Positions 20,311 through 29,151 of a DNA stretch of 64,000 nt are shown here, piece by piece. The notes under the pieces are model-generated. The model worked only from the letters and a program-made list of their open reading frames with translations, was not told the DNA's origin and searched no databases. A program made the translations under genes and the position numbers. This stretch comes from Alloalcanivorax marinus (GTDB taxonomy: Bacteria; Pseudomonadota; Gammaproteobacteria; Pseudomonadales; Alcanivoracaceae). Numbering within the stretch: the first letter of the stretch is position 1; each line of letters begins with the position of its first letter. The stretch is taken from assembly GCF_016906305.1 (NCBI RefSeq), contig NZ_JADDOL010000018.1:1-64000 (forward strand). Reading direction: 5' to 3'.

Positions 20311-21276
20311 CTAGTCGTTCACCAGCACCCGCTTGCCGCTGAAGCTGTCCTCGACCATGTGCGTGTGCGCGGCCTGCGCATCGCTGAACGGGAAGCTCTT
20401 CAGGGGCAGAGGCTTGAGGCGGCCGTTGGCGAACAGCGGCGCCAGCCGGTCATTGAACACCTCGGCGATGGCGATGCGTTTTTCCAGCGGCTGGCTGCGC
20501 ATGGTCATGGCCATCATGGTCGGGCGGCGGGCGATCAGCGCGCGCAGGTTGAGCTCGGTGGTGGCACCGGCCAGGGCACTGAGCATCACCAGCTTGCCCT
20601 CGATGCGCAGACCCTTGAGCAGGTTTTTCCAGTCCGGACCGACCATGTCGAGCATCACCGCCACGCCGTCGCCGGTGATCTCCAGCAGCCGGTCGGGCAG
20701 GTTCTCGTCTTCCACCACCGCTTCCAGCAGACCCATGTCGCGGGCGGTGGCCAGGTTGTCCAGATCACGGCTGGTGCCGATGGGGCGCGCGCCCAGGGTG
20801 CTGGCCAGCTGGGTGGCGGCCAGGCCGACGCCGGCGGTGGCCGGGCGGATCAGGCACCATTGGCCGGGCTGCAGGCCGCCTTCCAGAAACAGGCCGCGGT
20901 AGGCGGTGAGAAACGCCTCGGGCAGCGTGGCGCCTTCGGCGAAACTGAGTTCGTCGGGCAGGGTCAGCGCTTCGCGTTCATGCACCACCACCTGGCCGGC
21001 GTAGGCGCCGCTGGGGATCAGGCCCATCACCCGGTCGCCCACCTTGCGCTTCATCACCCCTTCGCCCACGGCGTCGATCACGCCGGCGTATTCCAGCCCG
21101 GGCACGCTGTTGTCGAACCCCGGCGGCGCCGGGTAAAGGCCCTGCACCTGCATGATGTCGGCCCGGTTCACGCCGGCCGCCTCGACTTTCACGCGGACCT
21201 GTCCGACGCCGGGCTCCGGCGATTCCCTGTGGTCCAGTTTCAAAGTGTGGTCGTCCTGAATGCGCCACGCCTGCAT
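20311..21276 (-). CDS. Quinone oxidoreductase-like MDR protein (PIG3/QOR family)
   Basis: 321 residues with GroES-like and NADP-binding domains. AAGVNRADIMQVQGLYPAPPG is split across residues 34-54, the classic opening of the QOR/PIG3 group, and GLEYAGVI, YAGQVVV and RPATAGVGLAATQLA follow. No zinc ligands are visible. The ATG at 21276 has AGGGAG upstream; a TTG at 21294 would add six residues and absorb that site. It is divergent from the metallo-hydrolase gene with 74 bp between them. Members reduce quinones or enals with NADPH. Confidence 0.88.
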   Translation of the reverse strand: MQAWRIQDDHTLKLDHRESPEPGVGQVRVKVEAAGVNRADIMQVQGLYPAPPGFDNSVPGLEYAGVIDAVGEGVMKRKVGDRVMGLIPSGAYAGQVVVHEREALTLPDELSFAEGATLPEAFLTAYRGLFLEGGLQPGQWCLIRPATAGVGLAATQLASTLGARPIGTSRDLDNLATARDMGLLEAVVEDENLPDRLLEITGDGVAVMLDMVGPDWKNLLKGLRIEGKLVMLSALAGATTELNLRALIARRPTMMAMTMRSQPLEKRIAIAEVFNDRLAPLFANGRLKPLPLKSFPFSDAQAAHTHMVEDSFSGKRVLVND

Positions 21277-21350
21277 CGTTTTTCTCCCTGCCAAAAAAAT
21301 GAGTGGTCGGCGCCTTGTCGCGCCGGCTCGCGGAATAAGAGTGTCCCGTT

Positions 21351-22376
21351 ATGAGTTCAGTGCTTCAACATCCTTTCAATGAACCGCCGGCGCCGGGCGC
21401 CCGCCGGGAAGTGGCGCCGGGTGTTCACTGGCTGTACTTTCCGTTGCCGTTCGCGCTCGATCACATCAATTTGTGGCTGATCGAGGACGGCGACGGCTGG
21501 ACCCTGGTGGACACCGGCTTCGGTTCCCCGGGCACCCGCGACGTCTGGCGCGCGGCCTTCGACGACGCCCTGGAAGGCCGGCCCATCCGGCGCATCCTGG
21601 TCACCCACTATCACCCGGACCATGTCGGCCAGGCCGCCTGGCTGGCGGACACCTTCCAGGCGCCGGTGTGGATGACCGGCGGCGAGTGGGCGCTCACCCG
21701 CCGGCTGCACGAGGCCAGCGACGACGAAGTGGGCGAGGGCTTCCGCCGCTTTTTCGGTCGCCACGGCCTGCCCGGCGACGCCCTGGAGACCCTGGCCCGG
21801 CGCGGCAACAGCTACCGGCGGGTGATGAGCGCGCTGCCGCCGTCGCCCACCCTGATCGCCGGCGGCGACCGGCTGGAGATCGGCGGCGACGCCTGGCAGG
21901 TGCACATTGGCCGGGGGCACGCGCCGGAGCATGCCTGCCTGTACCGGGAACGGGACCGGCTGCTGATCAGCGGCGACCAGGTGCTGCCGCGCATCTCCAG
22001 CAACCTGACCGTGCGCGCCCACGAACCGGACGATGACCCGGTCACCGATTTCGTGGACTCCCTGCGCGCCCTGCGCGCCGCGCTGCCCGAGGACACCCTG
22101 GTGCTGCCCGCCCATGGCCTGCCGTTTCGCGGTCTGCACCCGCGCATCGATGACCTTTGCGCGCACCACGACGAGCAACTGGATGCCGCCCGGGCGGCCT
22201 GCGGCGAACGGCCCCTGACCGCCTTCGATCTGCTGCCGGTGCTGTTCAAGCGTGAACTGGACAGCCACCAGCTGATGTTCGCCATGGGCGAAAGCATCGC
22301 CCACCTCAACTGCCTGCACGCCACCGGTCGGGTGCGCCGCGAGGAGCGCGACGGGATTCTCTATCACGTGGCCTAG
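21351..22376 (+). CDS. Metallo-beta-lactamase-fold hydrolase
   Basis: 341 residues. The metal site THYHPDHVG has His86, His88, Asp90 and His91; further ligands are His in GRGHAPEHA, Asp in ISGDQVLP and His in LPAHGLPF. The length and the C-terminal helical region (about 255-341) resemble the hydrolases often found with fatty-acid genes, related to glyoxalase II and to thioesterase-like enzymes. It could cleave a thioester such as a dead-end acyl-CoA, but lactones are equally possible. It is divergent from the QOR-like gene and has only a weak ribosome-binding site. Confidence 0.85.
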   Translation: MSSVLQHPFNEPPAPGARREVAPGVHWLYFPLPFALDHINLWLIEDGDGWTLVDTGFGSPGTRDVWRAAFDDALEGRPIRRILVTHYHPDHVGQAAWLADTFQAPVWMTGGEWALTRRLHEASDDEVGEGFRRFFGRHGLPGDALETLARRGNSYRRVMSALPPSPTLIAGGDRLEIGGDAWQVHIGRGHAPEHACLYRERDRLLISGDQVLPRISSNLTVRAHEPDDDPVTDFVDSLRALRAALPEDTLVLPAHGLPFRGLHPRIDDLCAHHDEQLDAARAACGERPLTAFDLLPVLFKRELDSHQLMFAMGESIAHLNCLHATGRVRREERDGILYHVA

Positions 22377-22429
22377 CATACCGGTCGGTATGGGCGAGGC
22401 ATTGTATAAATTGGCTGGGGGAGGGGGCG

Positions 22430-22480
22430 CGCGACTGAAGTCGCTCCTACTGGGAGTTTGTAGGAGCGACTTCAGTCGCG
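22430..22480. repeat. REP pair, inverted
   Basis: CGCGACTGAAGTCGCTCCTAC (read as two parts, 22430-22450) and its exact complement (22460-22480) around a 9-bp loop. It lies between convergent genes (MBL-fold hydrolase and acyl-CoA dehydrogenase). Confidence 0.9.
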
Positions 22481-22516
22481 ATGGAGGTCGGCTACAAGCC
22501 CCGCGCTTGCAGCTTG

Positions 22517-23668
22517 CTATTGCGCGTCGCGCACCATGCCGCGAGCGATCACGATCTGCTGGATCTGGGTGGTGCCTTCGTAGATCCGGAACAGACGCAC
22601 GTCGCGGTAGAAACGCTCCACCGCGTACTCGGCCATGTAGCCGGCGCCGCCGTGGATCTGCACCGCCCGGTCGGCCACCCGGCCCACCATTTCCGCGCAG
22701 AACAGCTTGCAGCAGGAGGCGTCGAGGCTGACGTTCTTGCCGGCGTCCTTGCTGCGTGCCGCTTCCAGCACCATGGACCGGCCGGCGAAGGCTTCGGCGC
22801 GGGAGTCGGCCAGCATCGCCTGGATCAGCTGATGCTCGGCCAGGGGCTGACCGAACTGCTTGCGTTCCATGGCGTACTTGAGCGCGTCCTCGATCAGACG
22901 CTCCGCGACGCCCACGCACACCGCGGAGATGTGCAGACGACCCCGGTCAAGCACCTTCATGGCGGTCTTGAAGCCCTGGCCTTCCTTGCCGCCGATGATG
23001 TTCTCGGCGGGCACCCGGCAGTTGTCGAAGGTAATGTCGCAGACGTGGGCGCCTTTCTGGCCCATCTTCACGTCCGGCTTGCCACGGATCAGACCCGGGG
23101 TGTCGCCTTCCACGATAAAGGCGGTGATGCCGCCGGCGCCCTTGTTGTCCGGATCGGTACGCGCCATCACCGTGTACAGGCCCGCTTCCGGACCATTGGT
23201 GATGTAGCGCTTGGTGCCGTTCAGCACGTAATGGTCGCCGTCCTTGTCCGCCCGGGTTTTCAGGCTGGCGGCGTCGGAGCCCACATCGGGCTCGGTGAGA
23301 CAGAAGGAACCGATCACCTCGCCGGTGGCCAGCTTGGGCACGTACTTGCGCTTCTGTTCCTCGGTACCGTCGATCAGAATGCCCTGGGCGCCGATGCCGT
23401 TGTTGGTGCCGAACAGGGAACGGAACGCCGGCGAGGTGTGGCCGATCTCGAAGGCCACCAGGGCTTCCTCTTCCATGGTCAGCCCGAGGCCGCCGTACTC
23501 TTCCGGAATGGACAGACCGAACAGGCCCATTTCCTTCATTTCATTGGCGATGTCTTCGGGGATGGCATCGTTTTCCGCCACGGTCTGCTCCGCCGGAATC
23601 AGGCGGTCGCGCACGAAACGGCCGATGGTGTCGACGAGTTGATTGAGCACTTCCTGGTCGCGAATCAT
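22517..23668 (-). CDS. Acyl-CoA dehydrogenase, short/medium-chain type
   Basis: 383 residues with a complete set of canonical motifs: CLTEPDVGSD (flavin/substrate), RKQFGQPL, QIHGGAGYM, and YEGTTQIQ with the catalytic Glu at about residue 364. This is a conventional single-gene homotetrameric enzyme, unlike the PimC/PimD pair upstream. It forms an alpha,beta-unsaturated acyl-CoA and gives electrons to ETF. It is divergent from the thiolase gene, and its promoter carries the shared dyad on the minus strand. Confidence 0.92.
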   Translation of the reverse strand: MIRDQEVLNQLVDTIGRFVRDRLIPAEQTVAENDAIPEDIANEMKEMGLFGLSIPEEYGGLGLTMEEEALVAFEIGHTSPAFRSLFGTNNGIGAQGILIDGTEEQKRKYVPKLATGEVIGSFCLTEPDVGSDAASLKTRADKDGDHYVLNGTKRYITNGPEAGLYTVMARTDPDNKGAGGITAFIVEGDTPGLIRGKPDVKMGQKGAHVCDITFDNCRVPAENIIGGKEGQGFKTAMKVLDRGRLHISAVCVGVAERLIEDALKYAMERKQFGQPLAEHQLIQAMLADSRAEAFAGRSMVLEAARSKDAGKNVSLDASCCKLFCAEMVGRVADRAVQIHGGAGYMAEYAVERFYRDVRLFRIYEGTTQIQQIVIARGMVRDAQ

Positions 23669-23750
23669 GGGGCTCTTCTGTCTTATTGGTTAATCTGGAG
23701 GTCGGTTCATCCGGAGGCATGACCGGTGGGTCGCCGGCGGCTTGCATCGC

Positions 23751-23797
23751 ACTCTGTCACGACCTATTCTTTCCGTCAAGTTTCGGAATAACGTTCC
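23751..23797 (-). promoter_or_regulatory. Shared dyad plus promoter for the acyl-CoA dehydrogenase at 23668
   Basis: Read on the minus strand: GGAACGTTATTCC (23797-23785), 5 bases, TTGACG (23779-23774), 17 bp, CAGAGT (23756-23751) with TG two bases before. The dyad is shared by the divergent thiolase gene. The remaining part of 23669-23871 shows nothing else that I recognise. Confidence 0.6.
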
Positions 23798-23871
23798 GCT
23801 ATGCGGACTATCACCCTTTTTTATGGCGGTCGCGCCCCGCGTCCGCCTTCCCCCGATTCGAGGACCTCTCC

Positions 23872-25077
23872 ATGCTCGACGCCTATATTTATGACGGCCT
23901 GCGCACGCCGTTCGGTCGCCATGCCGGCGCCCTCGCGCCGGTACGCCCCGACGACCTGCTGGCCGGCGTGATCCGCGCCCTGATCGCGCGCAATCCGTTC
24001 GCCCCGGAAGACTTCGAGGATCTGGTCGCCGGCAACACCAACCAAGCCGGCGAGGACGCCCGCAACCTGGCCCGCCACGCGGGCCTGCTCGCCGGGCTGC
24101 CGGAATCGGTGGCCGGGCTCACCGTCAACCGGCTGTGTGGCAGCGGCCTGGCCGCCACCCTGGACGCGGCGCGCATGGTCACCGTGGACGAAGGCCAGTT
24201 GGTGATCGCCGCCGGCGCCGAGTCCATGAGCCGGGCGCCCTTCGTCATGGCCAAGGCGGAATCGCCCTACAGCCGCAACATGCCCATGTTCGACAGCACC
24301 ATCGGCGCGCGCTTCCCCAACCCGGCCATCGAGAAGCAGTTCGGCAGCGACACCATGCCGGAAACCGCCCAGAACGTGGCCGCCGAGCTGGGCATCACCC
24401 GCGAGCAGGCGGACGCCTACGCGGCCCAGTCCCAGCGCCGCTACGAAGCGGCCCGGGTGGACGGTTTCTTCCAGGGCGAAATCCAGGCGGTGGAAGTGCC
24501 CCAGGGCCGCAAGAAGCCGCCGCTGTCGGTGTCCGAGGACGAGCACCCGCGCCCGGGCACGGACCTGGAGAAGCTGGCCAAACTGCCGGCCATCGTGGAA
24601 GGTGGCGTGATCACCGCCGGTAACGCCTCCGGCGTCAACGACGGTGCCGGCGCCCTGATCATCGGTTCCCGCGCCGCCGGCGAAAAGGCCGGCATCGCCC
24701 CGCGCGCCCGCATCATCGCCGGCGGCGTGGCCGGCGTGCCGCCGCGCATCATGGGCCTGGGCCCGGTGGGCGCCTGCCGCAAGGTGCTGGACCGTGCCGG
24801 CCTGACCCTGGCCGACATGGACGTGATCGAAATCAACGAGGCCTTCGCCGCCCAGGTGCTCGGCTGCTGCAAACAGCTCGGCCTGGAAGGCGATGACGAG
24901 CGCCTCAACCCCAACGGCGGCGCCATCGCCGTGGGCCATCCCCTGGGCGCCTCCGGCACCCGTCTGGCGCTCACCGCCCTGCGCCAGCTGGAGCGCATCG
25001 ACGGGCGCTACGCCCTGGTCAGCCTGTGCATCGGCGTGGGGCAGGGCGTCGCCATGCTGATCGAGCGCCAGCGCTAA
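23872..25077 (+). CDS. Acyl-CoA thiolase, PcaF/PaaE (3-oxoadipyl-CoA thiolase) type
   Basis: 401 residues. The nucleophile is Cys89 in NRLCGSGL, with His356 in GHPLGASG and Cys386 in CIGVGQG. The opening RTPFGRHAGAL, the NQAGEDARN segment, the VMAKAESPYSRNM loop and the MPETAQNVA segment closely follow PcaF, the enzyme that cleaves 3-oxoadipyl-CoA, rather than FadA. The protein would end a beta-oxidation cycle by releasing acetyl-CoA; the PcaF resemblance hints at a dicarboxylic or otherwise polar acyl-CoA. GAGGAC precedes the ATG. It is divergent from an acyl-CoA dehydrogenase, and its stop overlaps the end of a convergent small gene by 4 bp. Confidence 0.88.
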   Translation: MLDAYIYDGLRTPFGRHAGALAPVRPDDLLAGVIRALIARNPFAPEDFEDLVAGNTNQAGEDARNLARHAGLLAGLPESVAGLTVNRLCGSGLAATLDAARMVTVDEGQLVIAAGAESMSRAPFVMAKAESPYSRNMPMFDSTIGARFPNPAIEKQFGSDTMPETAQNVAAELGITREQADAYAAQSQRRYEAARVDGFFQGEIQAVEVPQGRKKPPLSVSEDEHPRPGTDLEKLAKLPAIVEGGVITAGNASGVNDGAGALIIGSRAAGEKAGIAPRARIIAGGVAGVPPRIMGLGPVGACRKVLDRAGLTLADMDVIEINEAFAAQVLGCCKQLGLEGDDERLNPNGGAIAVGHPLGASGTRLALTALRQLERIDGRYALVSLCIGVGQGVAMLIERQR

Positions 25078-25484
25078 CCGTCGCCGGTGCCGCCGAGGAA
25101 GGCCCGGGCCTGCGCGTCCGCTTCCTCGGCGGTGGCCACGATCCGCAGGGGCACCTTGAACAGGCCCGCCAGGGCCGCGCTTTGTGCCCGCATCATTGCT
25201 CGTTTGCGGGTGTCCGGCTCCACCGCCACCATGCCCCGGCAACGGCGCGCCAGGGTGTCCCGGTTGCGCTTCATCCACAGGGTGCGGCGTTTACGGTCCT
25301 CATGGGCTTCCCGATGCTCACCGCGGAGGGCGGCGACCACCATCACGAACGGATCGGATTGTCGGATCAGCGCTTCCATCTCCGCCTCCCATCGCACCGC
25401 GTAGCCCTCCGGCAGCCCCTCGGGCATCAGCCGCACCAGGGGAAAATCGGTCACATCGTGCACCTGAAAGTCATTCGGATTCAT
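25074..25484 (-). CDS. Conserved-looking protein of unknown function
   Basis: 136 residues, soluble, without signal peptide. It overlaps the end of the upstream 94-residue gene by 14 bp, which is good evidence for a real coupled pair. Visible parts are FQVHDVTDFPLVRL at the N-terminus, a basic, Arg-rich helix near 68-85 and a C-terminal FKVPLRIVATAEEADAQ segment of the type seen in SpoIIAA/STAS-like folds; that similarity is only suggestive. I do not recognise the family. The start at 25484 is chosen because translation in this frame further upstream would duplicate the neighbour's region. Confidence 0.6.
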   Translation of the reverse strand: MNPNDFQVHDVTDFPLVRLMPEGLPEGYAVRWEAEMEALIRQSDPFVMVVAALRGEHREAHEDRKRRTLWMKRNRDTLARRCRGMVAVEPDTRKRAMMRAQSAALAGLFKVPLRIVATAEEADAQARAFLGGTGDG

Positions 25485-25755
25485 GGCCAGCCCCCGGTCC
25501 GGTATTGGCGGCGTCCAGCCAGGCCCGCAGGGCCGGATCGCGCACCTCGAGAAGCTCGAACAGACCCAGCGCCTCCAGCGCCGGCAGCAGTTCGCGCAGA
25601 TGTTGTTCCGCTTGATGGCGCCGCTGGGTTTCCGTGTCCTGATCCAGCCACAGGCGGGCGTTGGCCAGAAAGGCGCCCACGGATCCCTTACGGATAAGGG
25701 TACCGTTCCGCTCCAGGCTGTTTTGTTGGTCGGCAAGAATATCGTCGGCTCGCAT
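25471..25755 (-). CDS. Small protein of unknown function
   Basis: 94 residues, mostly helical and acidic, with RHQAEQHLRELLPALEAL as a likely amphipathic helix. No signal peptide, cysteines or metal motifs. GAAGGAAAC-type purines precede the ATG on the minus strand. It is the first gene of a two-gene unit and is divergent from the AraC regulator, with 108 bp between them. I do not recognise it. Confidence 0.55.
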   Translation of the reverse strand: MRADDILADQQNSLERNGTLIRKGSVGAFLANARLWLDQDTETQRRHQAEQHLRELLPALEALGLFELLEVRDPALRAWLDAANTGPGAGHESE

Positions 25756-25863
25756 AGTCGTTTCCTTCAGTCGGGGCCGGGAATCAGGGTGCGATCCAGA
25801 CTAGCGGCGCGCTTCTGACTGAAATACCGTATAACGGACATTCAATATCGGAATAACGCCAAG

Positions 25864-26658
25864 ATGGCTTTGACCAGGATGCCCGCCGCCGGGGCAAGCG
25901 GCACCTTTCCGTCTTTCCAGGGCCCGCTGCTCGCCCGCATTTGGGACAAATCCCTGGCCAGCCGCGAGGCCCGGGCCGCCGGTGTCCATCAGCACCGGGA
26001 GGGGCAGCTGTGTGGCGCCACCGAAGGGCTGTTGACCGTGCACACCGGTGACACCCGCTGGGCGGTGCCCGCTCTGCACGCCATCTGGATTCCGCCACGC
26101 CGGGAGCACGGCATCGACCCCCACGGTCAGTTCGACGGCTGGGCCATGCTGATCAACGAAACGCTGTGCCAGGGGCTGCCGGCGGAACCCTGTATCCTGC
26201 GCGTCTCCGGTCTGCTCATGGAGGCGGTGAAGCGCGTGGCCGGCTGGGATGAACAGACCTGGGCGCCGGAGCGGGATCCGCTGGTGGCGGTGATCGCCGC
26301 CGAAATTCGTGCTTTGCCGGACGCGCCCCTGGGGCTGGTCATGCCCCGGGATCCGAGGCTGGCGCGCATCGCCGACGCCCTGCTGCGGGACCCGGCGGAC
26401 CGGCGTGGCCAGGCGGAATGGGCGAGCCGGGCCGGCCTGTCGCCGCGCACCCTGTCGCGCCGGTTCCCCCGGGAAACCGGGCTCGGTTTTCAGGCCTGGC
26501 GCCAACGCGCCCGTCTGCTGCGCGCCCTGGAGCACCTGGCCGCCGGTCTGCCGGTGACCACCGTGGCCCTGGAGTGCGGCTACCAGACCACCAGCGCCTT
26601 CATCGAGGCGTTTCGCGCTGTGTTTGGCGTAACGCCAGGTCGCTTCTCTTGCTATTAA
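25864..26658 (+). CDS. AraC-family transcriptional regulator
   Basis: 264 residues. The N-terminal half (about 35-110) is a cupin-like sensor with HQHREGQL and IWIPPRREHGI, as in the NimR/YdhB-type group. The C-terminal 95 residues carry two helix-turn-helix units: WASRAGLSPRTLSRRFPRET and VALECGYQTTSAFIEAFRAV, followed by FGVTPGRF. It could activate the acyl-CoA genes upstream or the divergent small gene pair; no target can be assigned from sequence alone. A TCGGAATAACG stretch just before its start also occurs in the dyad between the thiolase and acyl-CoA dehydrogenase genes. Confidence 0.9.
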   Translation: MALTRMPAAGASGTFPSFQGPLLARIWDKSLASREARAAGVHQHREGQLCGATEGLLTVHTGDTRWAVPALHAIWIPPRREHGIDPHGQFDGWAMLINETLCQGLPAEPCILRVSGLLMEAVKRVAGWDEQTWAPERDPLVAVIAAEIRALPDAPLGLVMPRDPRLARIADALLRDPADRRGQAEWASRAGLSPRTLSRRFPRETGLGFQAWRQRARLLRALEHLAAGLPVTTVALECGYQTTSAFIEAFRAVFGVTPGRFSCY

Positions 26659-26670
26659 ATAGCGCGCTAT
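26654..26670. promoter_or_regulatory. Probable OhrR operator before ohrR
   Basis: ATTAAATAGCGC begins at 26654, and ATAGCGCGCTAT (26659-26670) is a perfect 12-bp palindrome ending 6 bp before the ohrR ATG. ATTAAATAG followed by TGC recurs before ohr at 27242, so both genes probably share the regulator. Confidence 0.55.
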
Positions 26671-26676
26671 GTAATC

Positions 26677-27141
<465 letters not shown>

Positions 27142-27175
27142 ACGCCCGGTCGCTCCCAGGGGCCTGCCACTCTCC

Positions 27176-27200
27176 CCGTAGGAGCGACTTCAGTCGCGAT
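27176..27200. repeat. Single REP unit
   Basis: One complete unit, CCGTAGGAGCGACTTCAGTC plus GCGAT, between ohrR and ohr. No inverted partner is close. Confidence 0.85.
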
Positions 27201-27229
27201 CCACCTTCAACGAGAAAGTACACACACTT

Positions 27230-27254
27230 AAATCGCGCACGATTAAATAGTGCA
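27230..27254 (+). promoter_or_regulatory. Probable OhrR operator before ohr
   Basis: AATCG (27231-27235) and CGATT (27240-27244) flank CGCA, followed by ATTAAATAGTGCA (27242-27254), which matches the ATTAAATAGCGC before ohrR. It is 25 bp upstream of the ohr start. Confidence 0.5.
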
Positions 27255-27279
27255 AAAATCAACAACACGGAGAAACACC

Positions 27280-27708
27280 ATGACCATCGAAAAAACCCTG
27301 TATCAGGCGGAAGCTCGTGTCACCGGCGGCCGCGACGGCCGGGTCACCAGCAGCGACAAGCAACTGGATCTGCAACTGGCCATGCCCAAGGCCCTGGGCG
27401 GCCCGGGTGGTGACGGCACCAATCCCGAGCAGCTGTTCGCCGCCGGCTATTCCGCCTGCTTTCTCAGCGCCCTGAAACTGGTGGCCGGCCAGGCCAAGGT
27501 GAAGCTCTCCGAGGAGACCCACATCAATGCCAAGGTCGCCATCGGCCCGGACGGGCAGGGCTTCGGTCTGGCGGTGACCCTGGCGGTGACGCTGCCCGGC
27601 CTGGACGAGGACGACGCCCAGGCGCTGGTGGACAAGGCCCATGAGGTGTGCCCGTACTCCAACGCCACCCGTGGCAACATCCCGGTGGAACTGGAAGTCT
27701 ACGTCTGA
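27280..27708 (+). CDS. ohr: Organic hydroperoxide resistance protein Ohr
   Basis: 142 residues, the usual Ohr length. The thiol-peroxidase pair is Cys60 in GYSACFLSALK and Cys124 in HEVCPYSNATRGN; Arg18 in GGRDG and Glu50 in NPEQLFAAGY complete the site. Ohr reduces organic and fatty-acid hydroperoxides with lipoylated proteins as electron donors. CGGAGA precedes the ATG. It is probably repressed by the upstream OhrR. After its stop a GC-rich hairpin (27722-27743) without a T tract may help end the transcript. Confidence 0.96.
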   Translation: MTIEKTLYQAEARVTGGRDGRVTSSDKQLDLQLAMPKALGGPGGDGTNPEQLFAAGYSACFLSALKLVAGQAKVKLSEETHINAKVAIGPDGQGFGLAVTLAVTLPGLDEDDAQALVDKAHEVCPYSNATRGNIPVELEVYV

Positions 27709-27829
27709 CCGGCTCGCCCGCGGCCCCGTCTCCCGGCGGGGCCGGCCCCCGGGCACTGGTCCCGGCCTGCTGCGATGCTAGAATCGGCCCCAATCCGTTC
27801 AAACCGCCCAAGCCAACTGCGAGGTCGCC

Positions 27830-28606
27830 GTGTCCCAGATCACCCGTGCGCTGGACTATCTCAAGCAAGCCCTGACCCTGGCCCGCAGTCCCGGGCTGCG
27901 CGGTTATGTGATTGTGCCGATGATCTTCAACGTGCTGGTGTTCGGCGGCCTTTACTACCTGTCCGGCCAATGGATCGCCGGCTGGATCAGCGCCGCCACG
28001 GCGGGCTGGTCGTTCGATGGCGGGCTCAGTTTTCTGAACGGGGCGGTGGATTTCCTGGTCGGCGCCGCCGTGGTGCTGGTGTGGATTCTGCTGCTGGGGC
28101 TGATGGCCAGCGTCTTTACCCTGGGCGTGCAGCTGATCGCCGCGCCCTTCATGGGCTTTCTGGCGGAAAAGGTGGACGTGCGCATCAGCGGCCGGCCGCT
28201 GCCGGAGGAGTCCATCGCCGCCATGACCGTGCGCGTGTTCAAACGGGAACTGCGCAAGACCTGGTACTGGCTGTGGCGGGCCTTGCTGATCCTGCTGGTG
28301 GTGCTGGTGATCTACTTTATTCCGGTGGTCAACGTGCTGGCCTCGGCGGTGTGGTTCCTTTGGTCCGGTTGGTTGCTGGGCATGCAGTACATCGACTATG
28401 CCGCCGACAACCGGCAGGTGCCGTTCACGGTGATGCTGGAACGGTTGAAGACCAAACGCTGGCTGGTGCTGACCTTCGGCTCGGTGATCCTGGGGCTGAC
28501 CATGCTGCCGCTGGTCAATCTGGTGATCATGCCGGTGGCGGTGATCGCGGGCACCCTGGTGTGGGTGCACGAACTGGCGGAGGAACCGGTGCCTCGACAG
28601 GGCTAA
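27830..28606 (+). CDS. cysZ: Sulfate transporter CysZ / EI24-family membrane protein
   Basis: 258 residues. GTG start at 27830 with GAGG nearby. Four main hydrophobic regions alternate with amphipathic helices; the segments FNVLVFGGLYYL, QLIAAPFMGFLAEKV, YFIPVVNVL and YIDYAADN match the CysZ order. CysZ is an inner-membrane sulfate channel feeding cysteine synthesis. No cys genes are adjacent, which is common in Pseudomonadales. It stands alone; the next gene is 545 bp away. Confidence 0.88.
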   Translation: MSQITRALDYLKQALTLARSPGLRGYVIVPMIFNVLVFGGLYYLSGQWIAGWISAATAGWSFDGGLSFLNGAVDFLVGAAVVLVWILLLGLMASVFTLGVQLIAAPFMGFLAEKVDVRISGRPLPEESIAAMTVRVFKRELRKTWYWLWRALLILLVVLVIYFIPVVNVLASAVWFLWSGWLLGMQYIDYAADNRQVPFTVMLERLKTKRWLVLTFGSVILGLTMLPLVNLVIMPVAVIAGTLVWVHELAEEPVPRQG

Positions 28607-28916
28607 GCATCGAAAGCGTTCGCCATCCGGGATTTTTTTGCTTTTCTCTACAACTATTTTTCTAATGCCAACGGCTGAGTCCCGCCTTTCCTTCGCCACC
28701 GATCCGGCGGGCGGTGGGCGCCCGGACTTTGTTTCATCTTTATGTTCTCCCCTTCCAGGTCATGAAACAGCATCCCCTCGCGGCGAACCCCCGGGAACCC
28801 GGGCGCGAGCGATCCTCGATCGCTTCTCATCCTTTAGGCTTAGGGTGTGCTAAGGGTGCGAAAATTTAGTGATCAAAAGGCTTTGTAAAAGGTTAACGAT
28901 TGTAAAGAAATGCACG

Positions 28917-28945
28917 TTGACCGTTGAATTCCCGTGAAATAGATT
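28917..28945 (+). promoter_or_regulatory. Candidate promoter for the two-partner secretion genes
   Basis: TTGACC (28917-28922), 17 bp, TAGATT (28940-28945). It lies in the 545-bp gap 28607-29151 between cysZ and tpsB, which is much less GC-rich than its surroundings from 28840 on. Transcription would leave a leader of about 200 nt, containing a short hairpin (GGCCTTCGGGCC, 28992-29003) and several G runs. A further hairpin, GAGCGATC and GATCGCT, lies near 28806-28824. I see no credible gene in the gap. Confidence 0.45.
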
Positions 28946-29151
28946 GCCCGAATTGTGAACTCGTTCCTTGAATGAAAGAGTTTGCAATAGGCCTTCGGGC
29001 CAGGGGGTGAGAACAACGATCGGGGCGATGAACTCCGACCGGGGATAGCAAAAAAATACGGGGGGAAGGGACCTTAACCGCCACCCGGGGTGCGCCAGCA
29101 CCTTGCTCTCCATCTCGATCCTTTTATCGACGGGTTTTTCGGGATGCAACA

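Noticed and set aside
22377-22392. Palindrome CATACCGGTCGGTATG resembling a TetR operator
   Set aside because: It lies between two convergent gene ends, just after the MBL-fold hydrolase stop, where no promoter is expected. Its arms share CATAC with the site at 425, but the centre differs. I keep it only as a note.
28638-28853. A 71-codon open frame in the gap before tpsB
   Set aside because: Composition is not protein-like (Pro/Arg/Ser-rich, no conserved motif) and there is no good ribosome-binding site.
28940-29150. Cyclic-di-GMP or other known riboswitch in the tpsB leader
   Set aside because: I could not find the conserved core of GEMM-type or other common riboswitches; only a short hairpin and G-rich runs are visible.
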